DNA of 64,000 nt from Roseicyclus salinarum (GTDB lineage: Bacteria > Pseudomonadota > Alphaproteobacteria > Rhodobacterales > Rhodobacteraceae), in contig NZ_JARRSA010000009.1 of NCBI RefSeq assembly GCF_029624655.1, positions 92,012 through 156,011 on the forward strand. The letters are read 5' to 3'. The first letter of the stretch is position 1. The number at the start of each line of letters is the position of its first letter. The position numbers and the translations under genes were made by a program. The notes beneath the pieces are model-generated. The model did not search any database and had not been told where the DNA came from. It saw only the letters and a program-made list of their open reading frames with translations. Below, piece after piece: positions 30,144 to 41,705 of this stretch.

Positions 30144-30761
30144 ATGGAGATCGCCATCTACATACCGGCCTTCGTGGCGCTGTTCGTGATCATCGACCCC
30201 GTGGGCCTCGCGCCGCTTTTCGCCGCGCTGACGCAGGGCATGGACCCGCGGGAGCGCCGGGCGGTGGCGATCCGCGCCTGCCTCGTCGCGCTCGGCATCC
30301 TGACGCTGTTCGGGATCGCGGGCGAGGCGGTGCTGAATTTCCTCGGCATTTCCATGCCCGCCTTCCGCATCGCGGGCGGCGTGCTTCTGTTCCTGACCGC
30401 GCTCGACATGCTGTTCGAGCGGCGCGCGCAGCGCAGGCAGGGTCAGGCCGACACCGCGCATCCCGCCGATCCCTCGGTCTTTCCGCTCGCCATCCCGCTG
30501 ATCGCCGGGCCGGGTGCCATCGCGACGATGATCCTTCTGACCGGGCAGGAAGGCGGCGGCGCGCTGCATGTGCTGGCGGTCCATGGCGTCATGGCGATCG
30601 TGCTTCTGGCCGTCTTCGCGCTGTTCCTTCTGGCCGCCCCGCTCGAGCGTCTGCTCGGGCCGACGGGCATCAACGTGGTCACCCGGCTTCTGGGGATGCT
30701 TCTGGCGGCGCTGTCGGTGCAGTTCGTGATCGACGGGATGCGCGATCTGCAGGTGATCTGA
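30144..30761 (+). CDS. MarC family integral membrane protein
   Basis: A 205-residue inner-membrane protein with six hydrophobic segments. Signatures are FVALFVIIDPVGLAPLFAAL in the first helix and SVFPLAIPLIAGPGAIATMI before the fourth, both diagnostic of the MarC/UPF0056 family. GGxxLFLTALDML also matches. The ATG at 30144 places the first helix at the extreme N-terminus as in homologues. Function is unknown; the original link to multiple antibiotic resistance was not upheld. Confidence 0.94.
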   Translation: MEIAIYIPAFVALFVIIDPVGLAPLFAALTQGMDPRERRAVAIRACLVALGILTLFGIAGEAVLNFLGISMPAFRIAGGVLLFLTALDMLFERRAQRRQGQADTAHPADPSVFPLAIPLIAGPGAIATMILLTGQEGGGALHVLAVHGVMAIVLLAVFALFLLAAPLERLLGPTGINVVTRLLGMLLAALSVQFVIDGMRDLQVI

Positions 30762-30839
30762 GGCGGCCGCGCCCCTATATACGGCTCCTCGACACGCGGC
30801 CACGGGACCCGGGCCGCGCAAACGGCCGGTGACATATCC

Positions 30840-31424
30840 ATGCTGAACGGCGATCAGATCGGAAGCCTCGTCTACCTCGTCCTCCTGGCCGTGGCGATCG
30901 CCGGCTGGCTGTTCGCCTCGAGCCGCCGCAACCTTGGCCGGCTGGCGCAATACGCCGCCGTCTGGAGCTTCATCTTCATCGGCGCGATCGTGGCCGTGGG
31001 CCTCTGGAGCGACATCCGCCAGACCGTCGCGCCGCGCCAGTCGGTGATGCTGGACGGCGGCAGGATCGAGGTGCCGCGCGCGCCAGACGGGCACTACTAC
31101 CTCACGCTCGGCGTGAACGGCGTGCCGGTGCGCTTCGTGGTGGATACCGGCGCCAGCGAGATCGTGCTGAGCCGCGAGGATGCGGCGCGGGCCGGCATCG
31201 CCCTCGACCGTCTGATCTTCTCGGGGCGCGCGCTGACCGCGAACGGCATGGTCGAGACCGCGCCCGTCCGGCTGGAGACGGTGCAGGCGGGCCCCGCCGT
31301 CGAGACTGGCGTCCGCGCCGTTGTGAACGCCACCGACATGCAGGACAGCCTTCTCGGCATGAGCTACCTGCAGCGGTTCGAGCGGCTGGAAATCTCGGGC
31401 GGGCGGCTGGTGCTGGAGCGCTAG
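30840..31424 (+). CDS. Membrane-anchored retropepsin-like aspartic protease (TIGR02281 type)
   Basis: A 194-residue protein with two N-terminal membrane segments (residues about 8-26 and 39-57) and a periplasmic retropepsin-like domain from about residue 70. The catalytic motif is VVDTGASEIVLS, flanked by GHYYLTLGVNGVPVRFVVDT, and the second conserved strand is SLLGMSYLQRFERLEISGGR. This clan AA family is widespread in alphaproteobacteria; Rickettsial relatives process surface proteins. Its stop shares CTAG with the convergent holC gene. Confidence 0.93.
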   Translation: MLNGDQIGSLVYLVLLAVAIAGWLFASSRRNLGRLAQYAAVWSFIFIGAIVAVGLWSDIRQTVAPRQSVMLDGGRIEVPRAPDGHYYLTLGVNGVPVRFVVDTGASEIVLSREDAARAGIALDRLIFSGRALTANGMVETAPVRLETVQAGPAVETGVRAVVNATDMQDSLLGMSYLQRFERLEISGGRLVLER

Positions 31425-31879
31425 GCGCCGCCGGACTGGGCCGCCATCGTCCAGCGGCCCGACTCCTCGGACCAGTATTTCGCACCTACCCCCGCCGAGG
31501 TCAGCGTCTTCCACTGCTCGCGCGCGGCCTGGACCGCGCCGGGATCGTGGCCGTCGAACAGGATCATGGCGCGCTGAAGCGTCGCCACCTCGTCCGCGCC
31601 GATGTCCGCGCCCTCGACCGAGACGAGGCAATCGGGCGCGTTCCCCGCCTGCCCCGTCGTCAGGAGGACCGGCTGCTCGGCGTCATGCGCGCCGCCCGCG
31701 CGGCCATGCGGCAGGAAACCGTCGCCGAGCCACAGGTGCTGGTCGAGCCGGTCCAGAAGCGCGTCGGTGCGCCCCCGGACCGCCACGCGCCACGACCGCT
31801 CCAGCGATTTCTCCAGCAGGACCCGCAGCGTCACCTCGAGCGGCTGGCGGGTCAGATGGTAGAAATACGCCTCGCCCAT
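31421..31879 (-). CDS. holC: DNA polymerase III chi subunit
   Basis: A 152-residue protein starting MGEAYFYHLTRQPLEVTLRV. The conserved chi features are FYHLT near the N-terminus, LLEKSLERSWRVAVRGRTDA, LDQHLWLGDGFLPHGR and QPVLLTT. Chi bridges the clamp loader (via psi) and single-strand binding protein. It lies eight bases downstream of pepA on the same strand, a pairing seen in many proteobacteria. Confidence 0.93.
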   Translation of the reverse strand: MGEAYFYHLTRQPLEVTLRVLLEKSLERSWRVAVRGRTDALLDRLDQHLWLGDGFLPHGRAGGAHDAEQPVLLTTGQAGNAPDCLVSVEGADIGADEVATLQRAMILFDGHDPGAVQAAREQWKTLTSAGVGAKYWSEESGRWTMAAQSGGA

Positions 31880-31887
31880 GGCGCCGG

Positions 31888-33354
<1,467 letters not shown>

Positions 33355-33616
33355 CTGGGCGTCCTGCTGATGCGGGTCTGTCGTGGCGGGCCGGTCTGGC
33401 GTATCCGTATGGCGGCGACATTAGGGTGCCGGCGGCGGAATGGCCAGATCGCCCTGTTGCAGACGGCCGGCTTGCTTTAAACTCCACATGCAGTCGTTCG
33501 CGCCGCCCGCACCCGCATCATGTGGATGCCTCGGGCGCGGGCGCGCAGGCACGCGGCGCCATGCGCCCGAGGGGAAACGTCACCGCCCGAGGACGGCGGC
33601 CGGACAGGAGACAGGC

Positions 33617-34768
33617 GTGGGACGGTTCGACCGCTACATACTGACCCAGCTGATCGTCCTGTTCGGCTTCTTCAGCCTCGTGCTGGTCTCGGTCTACTGG
33701 ATCGAGGCGGCGGTGGACCTGTTCGACACGCTGATCGCGGACGGGCAGAACCTGAGCGTCTTCTTCGAGTTCACGGCCCTCGCCCTGCCGCAGATCATGC
33801 TTCTGGTGCTGCCGATCTCGGCCTTCGTGGCGACGCTCTACATCTTCAACCGGATGATCGGGGAAAGCGAACTCGTGGTGATGCAGACGGCGGGCCTTTC
33901 GGCGTGGCGCCTGCTGCGGCCCGTGCTTCTGTTCGGCCTTCTGCTGGCGTCGCTTGTCGGCGTGCTGGGCAACGTCCTCGCACCCTCCGCGCGCAGCCAG
34001 TTCATCGACCGGCAAGCCGAGGTGCAGGAGGATCTGACAGGACGCCTGCTGCGCGCGGGAGAGTTCATCCATCCCGCCCGCGGCCTGACCGTCTACATCC
34101 GCGAAATCACCGAGCTGGGCGAATTCGAGGACATGTTCCTGCAGGATCGTTCGCAGCCGGGCGTGGAGACGACCTACACCGCGACCACCGCGCTCCTCGT
34201 GCGCTCCGAGGCGGGGCCGCGCCTCGTGATGTTCGACGGCATGGCCCAGTCGCTCGACCGCGCGACGGGCCGGCTTTCGACCGTGACCTTCTCTGATTTC
34301 ACCTACGACGTCGCCGCGCTGATCGCGGAGGGGCGGGCGAGGTCCTTCGACGTGCGCGAACTGCCCACGAGCCTTCTGATTCGCGCCGATGCCGAGCTGG
34401 CGCAGGAAATGCGCCTGCCGCTCGCGCGGATGCTGTTCGAGGGGCACGGGCGCATCGCGCGGGCGCTCTTCTCGGTCTTTCCGCCGCTCATCGGCGCGGC
34501 CTGCCTGATGCTGGGGCACTTCTCGCGCTTCGGGGTCTGGCGGCAGATCCTGCTGGCGGTGGTGCTGGTTGTGCCGCTTCAGGTGATCTGGAACGCCTCG
34601 GAATCGGCGGGACGCAACGACGCGGACCTGTGGTATCTCGCCTATGCCCAGCCTGCGGCGGCGGCGCTTCTCACGCTGGCGATCCTGACCTTCGCGGGCA
34701 CGCGCCGCAAGGTGCTGGCGGGATGGCTGAGGCGCGCATCGCCCTCCGACACGGAGGCCGCGGCATGA
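33617..34768 (+). CDS. lptF: LPS export ABC transporter permease LptF
   Basis: A 383-residue inner-membrane protein with a GTG start at 33617 behind GGAGACAG, giving VGRFDRYILTQLIVLFGFFS; upstream frame content is not protein-like. Six membrane spans flank a large periplasmic beta-jellyroll, with characteristic helix 2 (ALPQIMLLVLPISAFVATLY, then IFNRMIGESELVVMQTAGLS). With LptG and the LptB ATPase it extracts LPS from the inner membrane. The stop overlaps the lptG start (ATGA). Confidence 0.96.
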   Translation: MGRFDRYILTQLIVLFGFFSLVLVSVYWIEAAVDLFDTLIADGQNLSVFFEFTALALPQIMLLVLPISAFVATLYIFNRMIGESELVVMQTAGLSAWRLLRPVLLFGLLLASLVGVLGNVLAPSARSQFIDRQAEVQEDLTGRLLRAGEFIHPARGLTVYIREITELGEFEDMFLQDRSQPGVETTYTATTALLVRSEAGPRLVMFDGMAQSLDRATGRLSTVTFSDFTYDVAALIAEGRARSFDVRELPTSLLIRADAELAQEMRLPLARMLFEGHGRIARALFSVFPPLIGAACLMLGHFSRFGVWRQILLAVVLVVPLQVIWNASESAGRNDADLWYLAYAQPAAAALLTLAILTFAGTRRKVLAGWLRRASPSDTEAAA

Positions 34769-35859
34769 TCCTGCACCTCTACCTCGCCCGCCGCTTCCTG
34801 CGCGCCATCCTCATCGTGACGGCGGTGTTCGTCGGCATCCTGATGCCCATCGACATCGCCGAGCAGATGCGCCGGATCGGCGGCGAACAGGGCCTTGGCG
34901 CGGTGGTGGAGCTGTCGCTCCTGAACCTGCCGAGGGCGCTTTACGCCTGGCTGCCGCTGTTCGTGATGCTGGCCACCGTGGTCCTGTTCCTCGGTCTCGC
35001 ACGCAGTTCCGAGCTTGTCGTCGTGCGCGCGGCGGGCCGCTCGGCGCTGCGCACCGCGCTCTCGCCGGTCGTGGTCGCCTTCGGGATCGGGGTCCTCGCG
35101 CTTCTGATCCTGAACCCGATCGTGGCGGCCACCTCGCGCGAATACCAGCTGACCGTCGCGCGCTACCAGGGCGCCGAGGAGCGCGCCGTCTCGGTAAGTT
35201 CCGAGGGCCTGTGGCTCAGGCAGGGCACGCTGACCGAGCAGACGGTGATCAATGCGCAGGGCACCAATTCCGACGGCACGCACCTGTTCGACGCCACCTT
35301 CTTCACCTTCGACGCCGAGGGCATCGTCACACGGCGGATCAGCGCCGAGGAGGCGCGCCTCGTGGATGGGGCGTGGAACCTCGAGGGGGTCAAGTCATGG
35401 CCCCTCGCGGGCGCGCCCAACGCCGAGGCCGCAGCGAGCCTTCAGGACCGGCTCGTTCTGCCCTCCACGCTGACGGCCGAGCAGATCCGCGACAGCTTCG
35501 GCCGCCCCTACACGGTGCCGATCTACGAGCTGCCCGGCTTCATCGCGCAGCTGAACGCGGCCGGATTCGCCGCCGTCCAGCATCGCATCTGGCTGCAGAT
35601 GCAGCTTTCGAATCCGCTGATGCTTTCGGCGATGGTCCTGATCGGCGCGGGCTTCACGATGCGGCACACGCGCTTCGGCAAGACCGGAATCATGGTCCTC
35701 GCCGCGATTCTTCTCGGATTCGGGGTGTATTTCATTCGCGATTTCGCGGAAGTTCTGGGAGAGAGCGGGCAGTTGCCCGCATCCCTCGTCGCGTGGGCTC
35801 CGCCGGTATCGGCGATCCTGCTCGCCATGGGGATGTTGCTGCATATGGAAGATGGCTAG
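34765..35859 (+). CDS. lptG: LPS export ABC transporter permease LptG
   Basis: A 364-residue partner of LptF with the same architecture: N-terminal spans (MILHLYLARRFLRAILIVTA), the coupling-helix region ARSSELVVVRAAGRSALRTA, a periplasmic domain (about 150-270), then three C-terminal spans. Its ATG overlaps the lptF stop, and its 3' end overlaps lptD by eight bases, giving a tightly coupled lptF-lptG-lptD unit. Confidence 0.96.
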   Translation: MILHLYLARRFLRAILIVTAVFVGILMPIDIAEQMRRIGGEQGLGAVVELSLLNLPRALYAWLPLFVMLATVVLFLGLARSSELVVVRAAGRSALRTALSPVVVAFGIGVLALLILNPIVAATSREYQLTVARYQGAEERAVSVSSEGLWLRQGTLTEQTVINAQGTNSDGTHLFDATFFTFDAEGIVTRRISAEEARLVDGAWNLEGVKSWPLAGAPNAEAAASLQDRLVLPSTLTAEQIRDSFGRPYTVPIYELPGFIAQLNAAGFAAVQHRIWLQMQLSNPLMLSAMVLIGAGFTMRHTRFGKTGIMVLAAILLGFGVYFIRDFAEVLGESGQLPASLVAWAPPVSAILLAMGMLLHMEDG

Positions 35860-38065
35860 ACGCACGGGAAAAATGACAGGCGCGCGGCGGGTCTCCGCCG
35901 CGGCGCTGATCGCGGGGATGGCCTGGGCCGCCCCCGCCCCCGTCGGCTATGCGCAAGGCGTGCCCGCCACCCTCATCGCCGACGACATCAGCTTCGAGCA
36001 GGGCAGCGAGACGATCACCGCGCGCGGCGGCGTGGAGGTGTTCTACGAGGGCGCGCGGCTGCGGGCGCAGTCGATCACCTATACCGGCGCCGGAGACCGC
36101 ATCTCGGTCGAGGGGCCGCTCACGCTGATCGATCCGTCCGGCAACGCCATCATCGTCGCCGATTTCGCGGACCTGTCGGCCGACCTGCGCGACGGGGTGC
36201 TGCAATCCGCGCGCCTCGTGCTCGACCGGCAGCTGCAGATCGCGGCGACGCGCATCGACCGGGTCGAGGGCCGCTATTCGCAGGCCTATCAGGCCGTGGC
36301 CTCGTCCTGCGAGGTCTGCGAGGACAACCCGATCCCGCTCTGGGAGATCCGCGCGCGCCGCATCATCCACGACGAAGAGGCCCAGCAGCTCTATTTCGAA
36401 AGCGCCCAGTTCCGCGTTCTCGGCGTGCCGGTGATCTGGCTGCCGCAAATGCGCCTGCCCGACCCCACGCTGGAACGCGCGACGGGCTTTCTTTCGCCCT
36501 CGATCCGCGCCACGGACACGACGGGCACTCAGATCAAGGTCCCCTACTTCATCGCGCTCGGCGATCACGCGGACCTGACACTGACGCCGTGGATCGGCCT
36601 CGGCGACAGCCAGACGGTCGAGCTTCGGTACCGGCAGCTCTTCCGCAACGGGAGGATCGAGGCCGAGGGCTCGCTCACGGCGGACGAGCTGACCGACGAC
36701 GACATCCGCGGCCATCTCTTCGCCAACGGCTCGTTCCGGCTGCCCCGCGACCTCGACCTGACATTCCGCATCGAGGGCGTGACCGACGAGGGCTATCTCA
36801 CGACCTACGGTTTTCCCGATCCCGACCTGCTGCAAAGCGACATCCGCATCGGGCGCACCGAGGCCGACACGCATTTCGACTTCGGGCTGACGAACTACGT
36901 CTCGCTCCGGGACGGCGACGACAACGACACGCTGCCCACGCGGGTCGCGGACGGCCGTTACGTGCACCGCTTCGAGCCGGACCGCATCGGCGGCATCGCC
37001 GAATTGCGGCTCGACGCGCTTGGCTACCTGCGGCCCTCGGACGTTCCCGGCACGGACACGCGCGGGACGCCGCGGACCGACGACGACCGGCCGCAGGCGA
37101 CCGACACGGCGCGGCTGACCGCGGTGCTGGACTGGCGCCGCACCGAGGTCCTGCCCGGAGGCTTCGTGCTGACGGTCGAGACGGCGCTGGCGGGGGACCT
37201 CTATGCCAGCCGCCAGAACGCCGATCCCGACCTGAACGACACGGAAGCGCGCCTGACGCCCTACGGCGCCCTCGAGCTGCGCTACCCGCTCCACCGTGCG
37301 GGCGCGGGAGGCGTCTCGCACCTTCTGGAGCCCGTGGTGCAGGTGGCATGGTCCGAGACGCAGGGCGGCGACGTCCCCGTCGAGGAAAGCGCCATCGTCG
37401 AGTTCGACGAGGCCAACCTCTTCGCTCTGGACCGTTTCCCCGGCGCGGACCTCCGCGAGGAGGGGCGGCGTGCCGCGCTCGGCATCGGCTACACGCGCAT
37501 CGCGCCCGGCGGATGGTCGGCGGGCGTGACCGCCGGGGTGATCCTGCGCGCCGACGAGGCGGTGGGCTTCACGCCCGGCTCGGGCCTCGACGGGCGCACC
37601 TCGGACTGGCTTGTCGCGGCGCACCTGACGTTCGGGGACGGCTTCCGCGTGGTCAACCGCGCGCTGTTCGACGAGGACTTCGATTTCACCTCCAACGAGT
37701 TCGCGTTCAACTGGAGCGCGCCCGACTACAACGTGAGGTCGACCTACACCTGGCTCGAGGCCGACCCGTTCGAGGGGCGGCCCGAGGATACCGGCGAATG
37801 GACAGTTGGCGCCGGCTACCGCTTCGACACCGACTGGACGGCGGGCGTCAGCTGGCGTTACGACTTCGCCGAGACCGAGCCGACGCGCGCCGGCCTGAAC
37901 CTCGGATACGAGACCGAATGCGTCGACGTCGACTTCACGGTGACGCGCCGCTACACCAGCGCGCCGACGCTGGAGGCGACGACCGAGTTCGGGGTCACGA
38001 TCGGCCTCAACGGCTTCGGCGCGGGCCGCGAGGGACGCAGCCGGGCGCGCACATGCCGCAACTGA
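35852..38065 (+). CDS. lptD: LPS-assembly outer-membrane protein LptD
   Basis: A 737-residue outer-membrane barrel. A signal peptide (AALIAGMAWAAPAPVGYAQG) precedes the OstA-like jellyroll (VPATLIADDISFEQGSETIT, ARGGVEVFYEGARLRAQSIT). The barrel contains the conserved VPVIWLPQMRLPDPTLERAT, GFLSPS region. Cysteines in SSCEVCED and at the C-terminus (ECVDVD; RTCRN) are placed for the interdomain disulfides of LptD. It inserts LPS into the outer leaflet with LptE. It is smaller than E. coli LptD, as usual for alphaproteobacteria. Confidence 0.96.
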   Translation: MARRTGKMTGARRVSAAALIAGMAWAAPAPVGYAQGVPATLIADDISFEQGSETITARGGVEVFYEGARLRAQSITYTGAGDRISVEGPLTLIDPSGNAIIVADFADLSADLRDGVLQSARLVLDRQLQIAATRIDRVEGRYSQAYQAVASSCEVCEDNPIPLWEIRARRIIHDEEAQQLYFESAQFRVLGVPVIWLPQMRLPDPTLERATGFLSPSIRATDTTGTQIKVPYFIALGDHADLTLTPWIGLGDSQTVELRYRQLFRNGRIEAEGSLTADELTDDDIRGHLFANGSFRLPRDLDLTFRIEGVTDEGYLTTYGFPDPDLLQSDIRIGRTEADTHFDFGLTNYVSLRDGDDNDTLPTRVADGRYVHRFEPDRIGGIAELRLDALGYLRPSDVPGTDTRGTPRTDDDRPQATDTARLTAVLDWRRTEVLPGGFVLTVETALAGDLYASRQNADPDLNDTEARLTPYGALELRYPLHRAGAGGVSHLLEPVVQVAWSETQGGDVPVEESAIVEFDEANLFALDRFPGADLREEGRRAALGIGYTRIAPGGWSAGVTAGVILRADEAVGFTPGSGLDGRTSDWLVAAHLTFGDGFRVVNRALFDEDFDFTSNEFAFNWSAPDYNVRSTYTWLEADPFEGRPEDTGEWTVGAGYRFDTDWTAGVSWRYDFAETEPTRAGLNLGYETECVDVDFTVTRRYTSAPTLEATTEFGVTIGLNGFGAGREGRSRARTCRN

Positions 38066-38149
38066 CGGCGCGCGCGCCGCGGCCTCGCGGCCGCAACACC
38101 AGACGGCGCGGCGCTTGCGCCCCGCCAGAGAGACGAAGATAAGGTGCCC

Positions 38150-39061
38150 ATGACGAACCGCCTGCCCCGCTTCCCGACCCTGATCCCGGCGCTTTGCCTC
38201 GCCGTGGCGCTTGGCGTGCTGACGCCCCTGCCCGCCGCGGCCCAGAGCCCCTTCGCCGTCGCCGTGCAGGTGAACGACGACATCGTGACGAATTACGAGA
38301 TCCAGCAGCGGAGGCAGTTCCTGTCTTTGCTCAACGCGCCCGCCGAGGTGGTTTCGCGGGCGCGCGAGACGCTGGTCAACGAGCGCCTGCAGAACCAGGC
38401 GGCCGAGCGCCTCGGCGTCACGGCCGGGCCCGACGAGATCGAGGCCGCCGTCGCGGAATTCGCAGGCCGGGCCAACATGTCGCCACAGCAGTTCATCGGC
38501 GCGCTCGGCCAGGCGGGCGTCGCGCCCGAGACCGTGCGCGACTTCCTCGAAGCGGGGGTGAACTGGCGCAACGTGGTGCGCGCGCGCTTTGCGCAGGCCG
38601 CCGCCGTCAGCAACGACGAGATCGACCGCGCGCTTTCGATCAACCGCACGGGCGGCGCGCCCGACATATCGGCGATCGATTATGCCACGATCCCGATCGC
38701 GGGCGGCCGCAGCGGGAATGCGCTGGCGCGCGCGCAGGCGCTGCGCGACAGCGTGGACACCTGCGACGACCTCTATGGCGTGCGGCCCGCAGGCCTCGAA
38801 CGGCAGCAGGCTTCCCCCTCGCAGATACCGCAAGACGTGGCCGCGGCCCTCACGCGGCTCGACGCCAACGAGATGTCCTTCGATGTCGTGCGCGGCGACG
38901 TGCTGCTGGTGACGATGCTCTGCGAACGCACCACCGCCGCGCCCGAGGGTGCGCGCGACCAGGTGCGCGAACAGCTGTTCCAGCAGCGGATGCAGGCCTA
39001 TGCCTCGAGCTTCCTCGAAGAGCTTCGGGCGGACGCGATCATCACCTATTCGGACGGCTGA
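38150..39061 (+). CDS. SurA-like periplasmic chaperone
   Basis: A 303-residue protein with a signal peptide (ALCLAVALGVLTPLPAAAQS) and a SurA N-terminal chaperone domain (FAVAVQVNDDIVTNYEIQQR, ETLVNERLQNQAAERLGVTA). A parvulin domain is hard to see, so it may be chaperone only or a degenerate PPIase. The ATG at 38150 follows AAGG with good spacing; an in-frame GTG at 38144 is possible. It lies between lptD and pdxA as surA does in E. coli, and its main client is probably LptD. Confidence 0.88.
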   Translation: MTNRLPRFPTLIPALCLAVALGVLTPLPAAAQSPFAVAVQVNDDIVTNYEIQQRRQFLSLLNAPAEVVSRARETLVNERLQNQAAERLGVTAGPDEIEAAVAEFAGRANMSPQQFIGALGQAGVAPETVRDFLEAGVNWRNVVRARFAQAAAVSNDEIDRALSINRTGGAPDISAIDYATIPIAGGRSGNALARAQALRDSVDTCDDLYGVRPAGLERQQASPSQIPQDVAAALTRLDANEMSFDVVRGDVLLVTMLCERTTAAPEGARDQVREQLFQQRMQAYASSFLEELRADAIITYSDG

Positions 39062-39064
39062 GCC

Positions 39065-40060
39065 ATGTCGCACGGTCCGGCACCCGTCGCCCTGACCGTG
39101 GGCGAGCCGGCCGGCATCGGCCCGGAACTGGCGGCCATGGCGTGGTCGCGCCTCGCCGGCCGCGTGCCCTTCTTCGTCATCGGCGACCCCGACCATTTCG
39201 CGGGTCTCGGCGTGCCCGTCCGCACCATCTCCGCCCCCGCAGAGACGGGGCGCGCGCTGGCGTCCGGGCTTCCGGTCCTCGCGCATCCGTTTTCCGCCCC
39301 CGCGACGCCGGGACGACCCGCGCCCGAGAACGCGCAAGCCGTCATCTCGGCCATCGCGCGCGGCGTGCACCTGGTGATGAGCGGCGAGGCCTCGGCCCTG
39401 ACCACCGGTCCGATCCACAAGAAGGCGCTGATCGACGGCGCGGGCTTCGCCTATCCCGGCCATACCGAATACCTCGCCCATCTCGCGGGCGTGGAGCGTG
39501 TGGTGATGATGCTGGCGGGACCGGACCTGAAGGTGGTGCCCGCCACGATCCACATTCCCCTCGCAGACGTGCCCGGCGCGATCGACCGGGCGCTTCTGTC
39601 GGACACGATCCGCATCACCGACGCCGGCCTGCGGCGCGACTTCGGCATCAAAAGCCCCCGGATCGCCGTCGCGGGACTGAACCCCCATGCCGGAGAGGGC
39701 GGCGCGATCGGCCGTGAGGAGATCGAGACCATCGCCCCCGTGATCGAGGCGCTGCGGGCCGAGGGCCTGGCCGTCACCGGCCCGCATTCGGCCGACACGA
39801 TGTTCCACAAGGCCGCGCGGTCGCGCTTCGACGCGGCGGTGACGATGTATCACGATCAGGCGCTGATCCCGATCAAGACGCTGGCCTTCGACGAGGGCGT
39901 GAACGTGACCCTTGGCCTGCCCTTCGTGCGCACCTCGCCCGACCACGGCACGGCCTTCGACATCGCCGGAACCGGCCGGGCCAACCCCTCAAGCCTGATC
40001 GAGGCGCTGTTGCTGGCCGAGCGCATGGCCGCGACGCGCGCCTCCGGGGTCCGTGCATGA
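39065..40060 (+). CDS. pdxA: 4-hydroxythreonine-4-phosphate dehydrogenase
   Basis: A 331-residue NAD-dependent, metal-requiring enzyme of pyridoxal 5'-phosphate synthesis. Motifs: [20 protein letters not shown] at the N-terminus, [25 protein letters not shown], and [20 protein letters not shown] with metal ligands; [20 protein letters not shown] closes the site. It follows the SurA-like gene by three bases and overlaps or abuts rsmA, the classic surA-pdxA-rsmA order. Confidence 0.97.
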   Translation: MSHGPAPVALTVGEPAGIGPELAAMAWSRLAGRVPFFVIGDPDHFAGLGVPVRTISAPAETGRALASGLPVLAHPFSAPATPGRPAPENAQAVISAIARGVHLVMSGEASALTTGPIHKKALIDGAGFAYPGHTEYLAHLAGVERVVMMLAGPDLKVVPATIHIPLADVPGAIDRALLSDTIRITDAGLRRDFGIKSPRIAVAGLNPHAGEGGAIGREEIETIAPVIEALRAEGLAVTGPHSADTMFHKAARSRFDAAVTMYHDQALIPIKTLAFDEGVNVTLGLPFVRTSPDHGTAFDIAGTGRANPSSLIEALLLAERMAATRASGVRA

Positions 40061-40085
40061 GGCGCCCCCCGCAGCGCCCCGCCCG

Positions 40086-40922
40086 ATGAGCGCCATCGAT
40101 ACCCTTCCCCCGTTGCGGCAGGTCATCGCCGCGCACGGCCTGTCGGCGCGCAAGGCGCTGGGGCAGAACTTCATCCTCGACCTCAACCTCACCGCGAAGA
40201 TCGCGCGGATCGCGGGCGACCTCGCCCATGCCGACGTGCTCGAGGTGGGGCCCGGACCAGGCGGCCTGACACGTGGGCTTCTGGCGGAGGGCGCGCGCCG
40301 CGTCGTGGCCGTGGAGAAGGACGCCCGATGCCTGCCCGCGCTGGCCGAGATCGCCGAGGCCTGTCCCGGCCGGCTGGAGGTGATCCACGGCGACGCGCTG
40401 GAGCTCGACTGGGCCGCGCATCTCGCGCCGCCGATCAAGGTCGTGGCGAACCTGCCCTACAACGTGGGAACCGAGCTTCTGGTGCGCTGGCTCACGCCCG
40501 CCGCATGGCCCCCCGCCTGGAGCAGCCTTACGCTGATGTTCCAGCGCGAAGTGGCCGAGCGGATCGTCGCCGTGCCTGGGTCCAAGGCTTACGGGCGGCT
40601 CGCCATTCTCGCCCAGTGGCGTGCCGATGCGCGCATCGCCATGACGCTGCCGCCCGAGGCGTTCAGCCCGCCGCCCAAGGTCCGCTCGGCCGTGGTGCAG
40701 ATCGAGGCCCTGCCCGAACCGCGCTATCCCGCGGACGCCGCGATCCTGTCGCGCGTGGTCGCCACCGCCTTCAACCAGCGGCGCAAGATGCTGCGCGCCG
40801 CGCTGCGCGGGCTGGCCCCCGATATCGAGGACAGACTTGTATCGGTCGGGATCGCGCCGACGGAACGGGCCGAGGAGGTATCGCTCGAGGCGTTCTGCGC
40901 GCTTGCGCGAACCTTCGAGTGA
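40086..40922 (+). CDS. rsmA: 16S rRNA dimethyladenosine transferase RsmA (KsgA)
   Basis: A 278-residue SAM-dependent enzyme that dimethylates A1518 and A1519 of 16S rRNA. Signatures: [20 protein letters not shown] at the N-terminus, the SAM loop [16 protein letters not shown], and catalytic [18 protein letters not shown] (NLPY). The start at 40086 ([20 protein letters not shown]) fits homologues; ATG 40053 would overlap pdxA by eight bases and add eleven Pro/Ala residues. Confidence 0.97.
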   Translation: MSAIDTLPPLRQVIAAHGLSARKALGQNFILDLNLTAKIARIAGDLAHADVLEVGPGPGGLTRGLLAEGARRVVAVEKDARCLPALAEIAEACPGRLEVIHGDALELDWAAHLAPPIKVVANLPYNVGTELLVRWLTPAAWPPAWSSLTLMFQREVAERIVAVPGSKAYGRLAILAQWRADARIAMTLPPEAFSPPPKVRSAVVQIEALPEPRYPADAAILSRVVATAFNQRRKMLRAALRGLAPDIEDRLVSVGIAPTERAEEVSLEAFCALARTFE

Positions 40923-41045
40923 CCCTCGTTTAACTTGAAATCGGGAACCGGGGCGGGAATGGCCCCCGGTCGGGGCCACGCCATTGCGTCAGGCTTTCAC
41001 GTCAGGCTTGCCGCGCCGTCTCGGGCCGCCGGCAGTCGAGGGACG

Positions 41046-41705
41046 TCATTCCGCCGCTTCGCGGGACGAGCCATCACCGTCGGTGCCGCCCGAATCCGGG
41101 CCCTCGCCGCCCTCGGCGTCAGCCTTCCTGGGACGGCGCGTGCGGCTGCGCTTGGGTTTCGGCGCGCTTTCGGGCGTCTCGACCAGCGTGCTGTCGCCGT
41201 CGCCCTGATCGGCGGTGTCGATCACCGCGTCGAAGGATCGGCCGTCCTTGCCCTCGCCGCCCCGATCGCCCCGGTCGGACTTGTCGCCACGGTCGCCACG
41301 CTCACCACGGTCGCCCCTGTCGCCCCTGTCGCGCTGCTGCCGGCCGCCATCGTGCGATGCGCCCTGCTGCTCGCCCTGCTGACCTTCGCCCTGCTGGCCG
41401 CCGCCCTGCTGCTGGCCGCCGCCTTGCTGGCCGCCCTGCTGGTCGCGGCGGGCGTCCTGCTCACGCTGCGCTTCGGCGAGCATCCGCAGGTAGTGCTCTG
41501 CGTGCTGCTGGAAATTCTCGGCCGCGACGCGGTCGTTTCCAAGCTGCGCATCGCGGGCAAGCTGGTTGTACTTGTCGATGATCTGCTGCGGGGTTCCGCG
41601 CACCTTGCCCTCGGGGCCGGAGGAATCGAACACCCGGTTGACGATATTGCCCACCGAACGGTTGCGGTTCCCCTTGGACCGCGAGCGGTTCTTAGATGAT
41701 CTCAT
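41046..41705 (-). CDS. DUF4167 domain protein with Gln/Gly and Arg/Asp-Gly low-complexity region
   Basis: A 219-residue protein starting MRSSKNRSRSKGNRNRSVGN. Residues 1-85 are the conserved DUF4167 domain (IVNRVFDSSGPEGKVRGTPQ; DKYNQLARDAQLGNDRVAAE then NFQQHAEHYLRML). The rest is disordered: a QGGGQQ-type stretch, then DRGDRG repeats, then a basic KPKRSRTRRPRK motif. It is rich in RGG-like and polar repeats, as in RNA-binding proteins, but the function is unknown. It lies downstream of prfA-prmC, the usual location in this order of bacteria. A 249-base gap precedes it. Confidence 0.92.
   Translation of the reverse strand: MRSSKNRSRSKGNRNRSVGNIVNRVFDSSGPEGKVRGTPQQIIDKYNQLARDAQLGNDRVAAENFQQHAEHYLRMLAEAQREQDARRDQQGGQQGGGQQQGGGQQGEGQQGEQQGASHDGGRQQRDRGDRGDRGERGDRGDKSDRGDRGGEGKDGRSFDAVIDTADQGDGDSTLVETPESAPKPKRSRTRRPRKADAEGGEGPDSGGTDGDGSSREAAE

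Noticed and set aside
35732..39946. A 1404-residue minus-strand frame over lptD, surA and pdxA
   Set aside because: It is antisense to five clearly identified genes; length alone is not evidence in this base composition.
41357..41581. Repeats in the DUF4167 gene taken as a CRISPR or DNA repeat
   Set aside because: They are short coding repeats for Gln/Gly and Asp/Arg/Gly residues in frame with the gene, without spacer structure.
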